From: CAVYXZ01 sp965223835
Lineage (GTDB): Bacteria > Chloroflexota > Anaerolineae > Aggregatilineales > Phototrophicaceae
DNA: 64,000 nt
Reading direction: 5' to 3'
Assembly: GCA_965223835.1 (NCBI GenBank)
Contig: CBDCXQ010000001.1
Location: 2,170,001 to 2,234,000, forward strand
A program made the translations under genes and the position numbers. This document shows positions 53,315 to 61,403 of this stretch, piece by piece (the first letter of the stretch is position 1; each line of letters opens with the position of its first letter). Under the pieces are notes generated by a model that saw only the letters and a list, made by a program, of their open reading frames with translations, was not told where the DNA came from and did no database searches.

Positions 53315-55438
53315 GTGGACGAGAATCTTCTGCTGGAAGTCAAAGGATTAAAGACACAGTTTTTCCTGGATGAAGGGGTCGTCAAAGCGGTTGATGGCGT
53401 CGACTTGAAAATGTACCGTAACCGAACGCTGTGCGTGGTTGGTGAAAGCGGTTGTGGCAAAAGTGTCACTGCTCGGTCAATTTTGCAGGTGGTCGAAGAG
53501 CCTGGTCGGGTTGTCGCTGGTGATGTGCTACTCTACGCCGGCTCTAACGAACCTGTCAACCTGACAGAACTTGATTCACGTGGGCGTGAGATTCGGGCAA
53601 TTCGTGGCAAAGACATTGCGATGATTTTTCAGGAGCCGATGACTTCGATGAGTCCGGTTCACACAGTCGGCAACCAGATTATCGAAGTGATTCAGTTGCA
53701 TATGCCGTTAGGGCCTGATGAAGCCCGTGAACGGGCCATTATGCTGCTGGATCGGGTTGGCATTCCCCAGGCAGACAGCCGAATTGATAGTTACACGTTC
53801 GAACTTAGCGGTGGGATGCGCCAGCGGGTGATGATCGCGATGGCGCTCGCTTGTAACCCTCAGATTTTGATCGCTGATGAACCGACGACGGCGTTGGATG
53901 TAACGACCCAGGCACAAATCCTGGACCTGATGAAAGAACTCCAGGCCGAATTCGGTATGGCGATCATGCTTATTACCCATGACCTGGGCGTTGTGGCGGA
54001 AATGGCAGATGATGTCATTGTCATGTATCTGGGGCAGGTGGTCGAACGAGGCACTGTCGATGAAATCTTTCACGACCCTAAACATCCCTATACACGGGCT
54101 TTATTGCGGTCTATTCCGACGGTTGGTGCGCAGGGTCGCCAGCGACTGGCTTCAATTAAAGGGATGATACCGAATCCCTATCATCGGCCTCGTGGCTGTC
54201 AATTCCATAACCGCTGCGATTTATTCATGCCGGGCATTTGTGACCAACATGTTCCGCTAATGGTTGACACGCCAGACAATCGTCAGGTGCGTTGCTTACT
54301 CTACGGCGGTTATGACGGTGAGCTACCGTTGCAAGCTGAAGCGCTGGTGCCAATTGATCCGCTCAGTCATGAGCACAACATACCGATTAATCCTGCACGC
54401 GTTTCGAGCAATGTCCTGCTCGATGTCCAGGCATTACGAATGCATTTCCCGATTCAGCGCGGTTTTCTCCGGCGGACAGTGGGCCATGTCAAAGCAGTTG
54501 ATGATGTGAACCTGTTTATTCGAGAGGGTGAAACACTGGGTTTAGTGGGTGAAAGTGGCTGTGGCAAAACCACCGCCGGTCGCTGCATTGTACGTGCTTA
54601 TGAGCCGACCGGTGGAAAGATCTTATTGCAGCAAAATGGTGATGAAGCGGTAGATCTGGCAGCGCTCTCAAGCCAAGAGATAAAAGCGTATCGCAAAGAT
54701 GTGCGTATGATCTTTCAGGATCCCTATTCTTCACTCAATCCGCGTATGTCGGTTCTGGAAATTGTAGCTGACCCGCTGATCGTCAACCGGATTGCCAGCG
54801 GTAAAGCGCTTGAAGACCGCGTTGCTGATCTGCTGAAGCGAGTTGGATTGCGGCCTGAATATATGCGACGGTATCCACATGCATTTAGTGGTGGTGAGCG
54901 CCAACGCATCGGCATCGCTCGGGCGCTGGCATTAAGCCCAAAACTCGTTGTGGCTGATGAGGCAGTTTCTGCGTTGGATGTCTCCGTTCGCGCCCAGATT
55001 TTGAATCTATTGCAGGAACTCCAGGAAGAATTTCACCTGACATACTTGTTTATTTCACACGACCTGAGCGTGATCGAATATATCTGCGATCGGGTCGCGG
55101 TGATGTATGTCGGAAAGATCGTCGAATTAGCCGATACGCGCACGTTATTTGCCAAGCCGCAACATCCGTATACGGAAGCGTTGCTTTCGGCTTTGCCCAA
55201 ACCCGACCCACGCCTGCGTCAAAGTAAAGACCGCATCATTCTCGAAGGTGATGTTGCCGACCCTGCCAACCCGCCATCAGGCTGTTATTTTCATCCGCGC
55301 TGTCAATATGCGCAAGATCGGTGCCGTCATGAGGCCCCGCCGCTGCGTGAAACTGCTGATGGACAATATGTTGCCTGTCATTTTGCTGAAGAACTTGATT
55401 TGCGCGGTGCGGTTGTCGATCAAGCTGTGAGCAACTGA
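53315..55438 (+). CDS. ABC transporter double ATPase (DppD-DppF fusion), system 4
   Basis: Cytoplasmic ATPase of 707 residues with two nucleotide-binding domains: GESGCGKSV, LSGGMRQRV and IADEPTTALD in the first; GESGCGKTT, FSGGERQRI and VADEAVSALD in the second. The second Walker B extension has DEA in place of DEP. Both cysteine-rich C-terminal tails are present (GCQFHNRCDLFMPGIC; GCYFHPRCQYAQDRC). The start is GTG with AAGGAAA 7 nt upstream. It converges on the ArsR-type gene with 4 nt between the stops. Confidence 0.94.
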   Translation: MDENLLLEVKGLKTQFFLDEGVVKAVDGVDLKMYRNRTLCVVGESGCGKSVTARSILQVVEEPGRVVAGDVLLYAGSNEPVNLTELDSRGREIRAIRGKDIAMIFQEPMTSMSPVHTVGNQIIEVIQLHMPLGPDEARERAIMLLDRVGIPQADSRIDSYTFELSGGMRQRVMIAMALACNPQILIADEPTTALDVTTQAQILDLMKELQAEFGMAIMLITHDLGVVAEMADDVIVMYLGQVVERGTVDEIFHDPKHPYTRALLRSIPTVGAQGRQRLASIKGMIPNPYHRPRGCQFHNRCDLFMPGICDQHVPLMVDTPDNRQVRCLLYGGYDGELPLQAEALVPIDPLSHEHNIPINPARVSSNVLLDVQALRMHFPIQRGFLRRTVGHVKAVDDVNLFIREGETLGLVGESGCGKTTAGRCIVRAYEPTGGKILLQQNGDEAVDLAALSSQEIKAYRKDVRMIFQDPYSSLNPRMSVLEIVADPLIVNRIASGKALEDRVADLLKRVGLRPEYMRRYPHAFSGGERQRIGIARALALSPKLVVADEAVSALDVSVRAQILNLLQELQEEFHLTYLFISHDLSVIEYICDRVAVMYVGKIVELADTRTLFAKPQHPYTEALLSALPKPDPRLRQSKDRIILEGDVADPANPPSGCYFHPRCQYAQDRCRHEAPPLRETADGQYVACHFAEELDLRGAVVDQAVSN

Positions 55439-55442
55439 TTAT

Positions 55443-56390
55443 TCAGGCCGTATCGTAGACCAGGCGCATGACAATGTCCTGGGGGAAATTACCAAAATGG
55501 CGGCCCAAAATATTGACGCCTCCTTGATATTGAGCATCTGATTTGACACCAATGCTGACCGCGATGTGCGGTCGGTGCGCAATCTTTAAATCCTCGATAC
55601 TCAACTCAGATGTTTGTAAGCCGTCAACGAAACTGCCGCTGCTGTTTACCTGCCAGCTTTTTACTGACCCATACTGGGTGTTGTTCGACGGCCACCAATC
55701 AGGGTTGAGTATGCCGCGCCGTTCCCCAAAATCCCCCGGTGCCGTCCAGGTTCCCACTTCAACGTCGTTAATCCACACGGTAATGTCAGACGGCCAATCC
55801 TCATCGTGACCAGGGGCTTCAGAACAGATCTCCATGCTTAAGTAAAGACCGATAGGGCGAGTGCGCGGCGGGAGTCGTTTTGGAAAGCGGTACTCAACAT
55901 AGCCGGTGGCAAACCATAGAATCTGTGCATCAATACGCTCAGGTTCGAGGAAGGCTTCCGGGTCGCCTTGTAGGCCAATAATTTTGGACTGGCTGGCAAG
56001 ACCGCACGGACGTGTAACTTGAAAGTCAGTATAGGCCCCCACTGGCATCGCAATCTCAACGGCGCGTTCTGGCGGTGCGATAGGCGCGATAAGATCGCAT
56101 TCGATATGCCGGTAAACCCCTGCACATACTTTCTCGGTACCACGCGACGCGGGTCGCAAGTCGGTTTGAATTAACCCGGCATCTTCCAGCACTTTCAAAT
56201 GCTGGTTGACCGTTGAGGTTGGAATTTCGAGTTGCTCCGTAATCTGCGCGACCGTATAAGCGTGATCGCTCAATTGTTTCAAGATGCGCAGGCGCAGTGG
56301 ATTGCCGAGCGCTTTGAATATGACGTCTGCCTCCGGATCATCAATATTTAGGATCAGGTCGCGTTTGCTGGTGCGAGTTGCTTCAATCAT
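55443..56390 (-). CDS. ArsR-type winged-helix regulator with large C-terminal domain
   Basis: 315-residue transcription factor. Residues about 20-95 are an ArsR winged helix (ALGNPLRLRILKQLS, then VAQITEQLEIPTSTVNQHLK and VLEDAGLIQTDLRP). The remaining 200 residues form a beta-rich domain that I do not recognise, with several Trp and Asp residues (WINDVEVGTWTAPGDFGERR) reminiscent of carbohydrate-binding folds. It lacks the cysteine pairs of metal-sensing ArsR proteins, so metal sensing is unlikely. It is divergent from transport operon 5, its probable target. Confidence 0.82.
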   Translation of the reverse strand: MIEATRTSKRDLILNIDDPEADVIFKALGNPLRLRILKQLSDHAYTVAQITEQLEIPTSTVNQHLKVLEDAGLIQTDLRPASRGTEKVCAGVYRHIECDLIAPIAPPERAVEIAMPVGAYTDFQVTRPCGLASQSKIIGLQGDPEAFLEPERIDAQILWFATGYVEYRFPKRLPPRTRPIGLYLSMEICSEAPGHDEDWPSDITVWINDVEVGTWTAPGDFGERRGILNPDWWPSNNTQYGSVKSWQVNSSGSFVDGLQTSELSIEDLKIAHRPHIAVSIGVKSDAQYQGGVNILGRHFGNFPQDIVMRLVYDTA

Positions 56391-56495
56391 CTTTAGTCTA
56401 CCAGTCTCGTGTATCCTGTTTAAGTTATAGAATTATGTTTCAAACTGCATTTTTGCTTTATAGACGCGATAAAATTCGTTATTTAGCGACTAAAC

Positions 56496-56524
56496 TTGAC
56501 AGATCGGGCTTTTTAATTTATAAA
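56496..56524 (+). promoter_or_regulatory. Promoter of sugar ABC operon 5
   Basis: TTGACA (56496-56501), 17-nt spacer, TATAAA (56519-56524). An AT-rich repeat (ATAT-AAAC-ATAT) just downstream could be the binding site of the ArsR-type regulator, but it is too simple to be sure. Confidence 0.72.
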
Positions 56525-56566
56525 ATACACATATAAACATATTTTTGCAAATAGATCATCTTTGTG

Positions 56567-56572
56567 AAAGGA
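56567..56572 (+). promoter_or_regulatory. Orphan Shine-Dalgarno-like motif in leader of system 5
   Basis: AAAGGA within TGTGAAAGGA, 67 nt before the first permease start. A TTG about 5 nt later could open an 18-codon frame, so a very short leader peptide cannot be excluded. Confidence 0.4.
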
Positions 56573-56639
56573 AATGCTTTGGCAATTTTGATCCTCTCCC
56601 TGGCCGACAATATGATACTACAAAGCGTGGGTTAATCCG

Positions 56640-57533
56640 ATGCATTATCGTCGTGCTGAGGCCATCACCGGTTATCTGATGGCGGCGCCCTGGATGATCG
56701 GTTTTGTGTTGCTGGTGGCTGGGCCGATGCTTGCCAGCCTTTACCTGTCTGGCACCCGCTATGATTTATTCACACCCCCGCGCTGGGTTGGTTTGGATAA
56801 TTATGTCGAAATCGTCACGCAGGACCCCTCGTTTTTTAAGGCACTTAAGGCAACAACAATTTTCGCTTTTGTGGGTGTCCCATTGCAGGTCGTGGCCGGG
56901 TTAGTGCTGGCTACATTGCTCAATCAGAAAATCCGCTTTCTGAGTTTCTTTCGGTCCGTCTATTATCTGCCATCGGTAATTGGCGGTCTCTCAGTGGCCC
57001 TCATGTTTCGTTGGATTTTCGGCACACAATTCGGCTTGATAAACGGTACATTGCGCCTGTTTGGTGTCGATGGCCCTTCCTGGTTGGGCGATCCGAACTG
57101 GGTGCTGATTTCGTTCATTTTGTTGAGTATCTGGGGCAGCGGCCAGGCCATGCTCATTAACCTGGCAGCGTTGCAGGGGGTGCCGACTGAACTGTACGAA
57201 GCCGCCGAAGTGGATGGCGCTGGGACATTGGCGAAATTCTTCAGGATCACCGTGCCGATGATTACCCCGGTCATCTTCTTTAACATGGTTATGGGGATCA
57301 TCGGTGCGCTGCAAGAGTTCATCTTACCTTTTATGATGACGAACGGTGGTCCGGCTGATGCCAGCCTGTTTATGGTGTTGTGGCTGTATCGGAGCGCTTT
57401 CGAATGGCTTCAGATGGGTTATGCCTCGGCCATTGCCTGGATTCTGTTTATCTACATCTTTGTGCTGACCTTGTTGATTATTCGCTCATCGAAATTCTGG
57501 GTTCACTATGAAGGCAGTGTGAGGGGACGCTAG
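56640..57533 (+). CDS. Sugar ABC transporter permease (MalF-type), system 5
   Basis: Membrane subunit of 297 residues with six predicted helices and the EAA loop YEAAEVDGAGTLAKFFRITV. Here the permeases come first in the operon and the binding protein last, the reverse of systems 1 and 2. No clear SD precedes the ATG. The MalG-type gene follows after 2 nt. Confidence 0.93.
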   Translation: MHYRRAEAITGYLMAAPWMIGFVLLVAGPMLASLYLSGTRYDLFTPPRWVGLDNYVEIVTQDPSFFKALKATTIFAFVGVPLQVVAGLVLATLLNQKIRFLSFFRSVYYLPSVIGGLSVALMFRWIFGTQFGLINGTLRLFGVDGPSWLGDPNWVLISFILLSIWGSGQAMLINLAALQGVPTELYEAAEVDGAGTLAKFFRITVPMITPVIFFNMVMGIIGALQEFILPFMMTNGGPADASLFMVLWLYRSAFEWLQMGYASAIAWILFIYIFVLTLLIIRSSKFWVHYEGSVRGR

Positions 57534-57535
57534 CG

Positions 57536-58420
57536 ATGCAACGGGTTAAAGCGCAATCTCAAATTCAGCAGCGAGGCATCTACACCAGACCTGCCGATCG
57601 GTTCAAACGCTTCCTGATTTATGCTATATTGATCGGCGGCGCAGTCTTCGTTCTTTTCCCCTTTGCGTGGACTCTATCAACATCGTTGAAGCCAGCAGAG
57701 CAGGTTTTTACGTTTCCGCCACAGTGGATTCCCGACCCAATCCAATGGTCTAATTATCCAGATGCGCTTTCAACCAAGCCGTTTGGGCGCTGGTTCTTAA
57801 ATTCAGTATTCGTCGTTGGTTTATCAACCTTCGGCCTGTTAGCTTCATCCAGCTTAGTCGCCTTTTCGTTTGCTCGGTTGCGCTGGCCGGGACGAGATAT
57901 TTGTTTCATGATTTTGCTGGCGACCATGATGTTGCCGGGTCAAGTCACGATGATCCCAACGTTTATCATTTTCCGTGAGTTCGGCTGGGTGAACACTTAC
58001 TGGCCGCTGATTTTGCCACCGTTCCTGGCGCGTAATGCCTTTTACGTTTTCCTCTTGCGGCAGTTCTTTATGACCATCCCGCTGGACCTGGATGATGCGG
58101 CGCGGCTGGATGGGGCCAACAGCTTCCAGATTTACTGGCGGATTATCCTGCCAATGAGCGGCCCGGCATTGGCGGTTGCTGCAATTATGTTTGCCCAATT
58201 CAAATGGAAAGAGTTTTTGGGACCGCTCATCTATTTGAATAACTCTGAATTGTATACCGTTGCTCTCGGCTTAAGGACGTTCATTGGACAGCAAGGCGAT
58301 ATTGACTGGAATTTGATGATGGCCGCCAATATCGTATTTATGCTGCCGTTGATTATCGTATTTTTCTTCCTACAGAAATACTTCATTCAGGGCATTGTTG
58401 TTTCGGGTGTCAAAGGTTGA
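57536..58420 (+). CDS. Sugar ABC transporter permease (MalG-type), system 5
   Basis: Membrane subunit of 294 residues, six helices, EAA loop LDDAARLDGANSFQIYWRII. Followed by 112 nt holding an orphan SD-like motif, then the binding-protein gene. Confidence 0.93.
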   Translation: MQRVKAQSQIQQRGIYTRPADRFKRFLIYAILIGGAVFVLFPFAWTLSTSLKPAEQVFTFPPQWIPDPIQWSNYPDALSTKPFGRWFLNSVFVVGLSTFGLLASSSLVAFSFARLRWPGRDICFMILLATMMLPGQVTMIPTFIIFREFGWVNTYWPLILPPFLARNAFYVFLLRQFFMTIPLDLDDAARLDGANSFQIYWRIILPMSGPALAVAAIMFAQFKWKEFLGPLIYLNNSELYTVALGLRTFIGQQGDIDWNLMMAANIVFMLPLIIVFFFLQKYFIQGIVVSGVKG

Positions 58421-58453
58421 TTACCGGCCTGATACATTTTCGGTCAATAATAC

Positions 58454-58460
58454 AAGGAGG
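58454..58460 (+). promoter_or_regulatory. Orphan Shine-Dalgarno-like motif before binding protein 5
   Basis: AAGGAGG with no start codon nearby, 72 nt before the binding-protein ATG, which has its own strong SD (GGAGG). The distance equals that in system 1. Confidence 0.5.
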
Positions 58461-58532
58461 GCACACAATCCATTCAATAAATCTGATTAAGGAAATTTCT
58501 CACAATTTTTTCGAACCTGGAGGTTTATACAT

Positions 58533-59828
58533 ATGGCGAAAAAACAACTTTCTCGACGCGATTTTTTAAAGGCTGCCGCGACTAGCGGGGCAGGTGTAGT
58601 ATTATCCAGCGCACCGGTGCTGGTTAACCCGGTTATGGCCCAGGATGTGGTCGAGATTGAACTCATGGCCTGGGGCAATCCTACCGAATTCGAAGCCCGC
58701 GAAGCGACTCTGGGTCTATTCCATGAGACGCAAAGCGAAATTAAGGTCAATTTTACCCACGTTCCTGATCAATATGGGACTAAACTCCAAACCCGATTGG
58801 CGGGTGGCGATTTCCCCGATGTTTTCTTCGCTGGTAATGGCGATATTGTGCCACATGTTTCACGTAACTTGCTGGCCTCGCTGGATGAGCGGATTGAAGC
58901 CGACAGTTTTGACACGTCGGACATTTTTCCGGGTAATCTGGACCTGTATAATATGGACGGCGTGCAGTATGGGTTCCCGGTTGATGCGCCCAATCACGCG
59001 ATTTTTTACAATAAGACGCTGTTTGATGAGGCGGGTATCGATGTGCCGTCGTCCGATTGGACCGACGAGTCATGGAATTGGGATGCCTTCCTGGAGCGGG
59101 CCATCGCATTGACGGACCGCGATAACAACCAATGGGGCTGGCAGGTTAAGACCGGATTTCGACCCATCTGGATCTGGATCACGGCAAATGGTGGCGGCTT
59201 CTTCAACGAAGAAGGCACTGAGGTGATTATCAATCAGGAACCGACGGTGGAGGCCTTGCAATTCCTGGCCGATCTCATTCATGTTCATCAGGTTGCCCCA
59301 ACGACGGATGTGGCGACTGAGATGGGTGGGGGGGAACTGTTCCAGTCAGGCATCACGGCGATGGAAAGCTGGTGGCCGGCGATTGGCCGGATGCGTACCA
59401 ACATTGCTGATAAATTTGAGTGGGATGTTGCGCCACCACCGGCGGGCGCTGCTGGTAAGACAACCGTCGGTGGCGGTACCGGCCATGTCATTTCATCCAG
59501 CGCCCCGCACCCAGAAGAAGCCTGGACGCTGATGAAGTTCCTCATAGACCCTGAGACTGTTGCTGTCTGGACTGACATCATGGGGATTGTGCCGCCGTTG
59601 CAATCGGTTGCTGAAGGCCCCGCCTTCCTCAAACCAGATGAGCCACCGGAGCATATTAACGTGTTTATTGAAGGAAACCAGGGCTACCTGAAACCTGACC
59701 CGCGTCACCCCAGTTTCTCGCAAGCACAAAGCATGTTCCAGTCTGGGGTTGAACGACTCTGGCTGGGTGAAGCCGATGCGCAAACCATCCTTGATGATGT
59801 CGCCGCACAGATTAATCGCATCCTCTAA
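58533..59828 (+). CDS. Sugar ABC transporter, substrate-binding protein (family 1), system 5
   Basis: Exported sugar-binding protein of 431 residues. It has a Tat signal (SRRDFLKAAATSGAG) ending near VMAQ with no lipobox. The mature part follows the family-1 pattern (IELMAWGNPTEFEAREATLG; GGGTGHVISSSAPHPEEAW). It is the last gene of the importer, followed by a hairpin and then a sulfatase on the same strand, which suggests a sulfated sugar ligand (inferred). Confidence 0.92.
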   Translation: MAKKQLSRRDFLKAAATSGAGVVLSSAPVLVNPVMAQDVVEIELMAWGNPTEFEAREATLGLFHETQSEIKVNFTHVPDQYGTKLQTRLAGGDFPDVFFAGNGDIVPHVSRNLLASLDERIEADSFDTSDIFPGNLDLYNMDGVQYGFPVDAPNHAIFYNKTLFDEAGIDVPSSDWTDESWNWDAFLERAIALTDRDNNQWGWQVKTGFRPIWIWITANGGGFFNEEGTEVIINQEPTVEALQFLADLIHVHQVAPTTDVATEMGGGELFQSGITAMESWWPAIGRMRTNIADKFEWDVAPPPAGAAGKTTVGGGTGHVISSSAPHPEEAWTLMKFLIDPETVAVWTDIMGIVPPLQSVAEGPAFLKPDEPPEHINVFIEGNQGYLKPDPRHPSFSQAQSMFQSGVERLWLGEADAQTILDDVAAQINRIL

Positions 59829-59855
59829 TACAGCAAGTTTCTTGTTTTTCTCTCA

Positions 59856-59881
59856 GCGGGACTCGGCGCAACGGGTCCCGC
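59856..59881 (+). terminator. Hairpin after binding protein 5
   Basis: A 10-bp stem with one T-G pair (GCGGGACTCG / CGGGTCCCGC) and a 6-nt loop, without a T-run. It lies 27 nt after the binding-protein stop and 37 nt before the sulfatase start. Confidence 0.62.
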
Positions 59882-59918
59882 AACTGTTGTCACCACAATT
59901 GTAACAAAGGGGCCAGGG

Positions 59919-61403
59919 ATGGGAACTCGTCCGAATATCGTTATTATTATGACTGACCAGCAGCGGGCTGATGTTTCGCGGCGTGAGGGTTTCCCACTGG
60001 ACACTACCCCTTTTCTGGACAATTTGGCGTGTGAGGGCACCTGGTTTGACCGGGCCTATACCTCGATGCCAGCGTGTTTGCCAGCACGCGTGAGTATGTT
60101 GACCGGGCGTTATCCCAGTGCAACCCATGCCCGCACGAATCATAATAAAGAAGATGCCTACTATGAGACGGATCTCATCGATGTGATGCGCCAACAAGGT
60201 TACGCGACGGCGCTGTGTGGCAAAAATCATTCGCACTTGAGTCCAGATCGCATGGACTACTGGTTCGAGCTGGGACATGGGGGCGGCAAAGGTGATGATC
60301 GAACTGACGACGAAAAAGCGTTTGACGACTATCTCCACAACCTTAATCATCGGGCGGATATGCAATCGACACCATTTCCACTAGAGACTCAATGCCCCTA
60401 TCGCGCCGTAACTGCAGCTCAAAATTGGATTGAGACTCTCAAAGATCAGCCTTTTTTCCTGTGGCTGTCGTTGCCTGAGCCACATAATCCTTATCAGGTG
60501 CCAGAGCCATATTTTTCGATGTTTCCCCCTGAATTGCTGCCAGCCACTTTGTCAGATGAATCTGCCCTGGCCGATAAAGGCTTCAAATTCCAGTGGGCAC
60601 GACATATTGGCGAAGTCGCATTTCCCGATTATGCTGAGCAATTACCCCGCGCGCGGTCCAATTATCTGGGTATGCTGCGGTTGATTGACGACCAGATCCG
60701 GCGTTTTGTTGAGTTTCTCGATGAACAGGATTTAAGAGAAGACACGATCATTGCTTTCTTATCCGATCATGGGGACTTTGTGGGTGAGTATGGTCTGGTG
60801 CGCAAAGGGCCAGAACTGCCAGAGGTTTTGACACGCATTCCGATGTTCTGGGTGGGGCCGGGTATTGCACACAACTCTAATCCACACCCGGCACATGTCT
60901 CAATTGTTGATCTCATGCCGACGTTGTGTGACGCACTGGATGTTGAATTGCCAGCCGGTGTCCAGGGACGCAGCCTGTGGCCGTTGTTGACCGGGGGGGA
61001 TTATCCTGAAGCCGAATTTGCCAGCGCTTATACCGAACACGGCTTTGGCGGGTTACATTACACCGCCGAAGATACTTTCGACCCAGAAGCCGATGGGTTG
61101 CGTCCGGGCGTCGCATTTGACGAATTGAATGGTTGGTCGCAAAGCGGCACGATGCGTATGGTGCGTCAGGATGACTGGAAGTTGATTTTCGACATGCACG
61201 GGCGGGGGCAACTCTACAACCTCGCAGCAGATCCGGTTGAATTGTGTAACCTGTTCGATCGAGCGGAACATGCGACGATTCAAGCCGAACTCCTGGCAGA
61301 ATTATTGGCCTGGACATTACGTGTGCAGGATCCTTTACCCCGTCCCCGACGCCGGTATAAGTTTAAGCGTGATGCACGCAATTACTGGTCGCTGTATCAT
61401 TAA
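59919..61403 (+). CDS. Sulfatase, S1 family (copy 2), cytoplasmic
   Basis: Formylglycine-dependent sulfatase of 494 residues without a signal peptide. The metal-binding MTDQQ is near residue 11. The modification motif is CLPARVSMLTG with Cys53 as the formylglycine precursor; FLSDHGDFVGEYGLVRKG supplies further metal and sulfate ligands. It probably acts on material imported by system 5. Its stop overlaps the stop of the convergent sulfatase 3 within a TTAA. The substrate position and sugar are unknown. Confidence 0.92.
   Translation: MGTRPNIVIIMTDQQRADVSRREGFPLDTTPFLDNLACEGTWFDRAYTSMPACLPARVSMLTGRYPSATHARTNHNKEDAYYETDLIDVMRQQGYATALCGKNHSHLSPDRMDYWFELGHGGGKGDDRTDDEKAFDDYLHNLNHRADMQSTPFPLETQCPYRAVTAAQNWIETLKDQPFFLWLSLPEPHNPYQVPEPYFSMFPPELLPATLSDESALADKGFKFQWARHIGEVAFPDYAEQLPRARSNYLGMLRLIDDQIRRFVEFLDEQDLREDTIIAFLSDHGDFVGEYGLVRKGPELPEVLTRIPMFWVGPGIAHNSNPHPAHVSIVDLMPTLCDALDVELPAGVQGRSLWPLLTGGDYPEAEFASAYTEHGFGGLHYTAEDTFDPEADGLRPGVAFDELNGWSQSGTMRMVRQDDWKLIFDMHGRGQLYNLAADPVELCNLFDRAEHATIQAELLAELLAWTLRVQDPLPRPRRRYKFKRDARNYWSLYH

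Noticed and set aside
56578..56634. 18-codon ORF starting with TTG before the system 5 permease
   Set aside because: The spacing to AAAGGA is only about 5 nt and the peptide has no clear feature; kept only as a caveat to the orphan SD entry.
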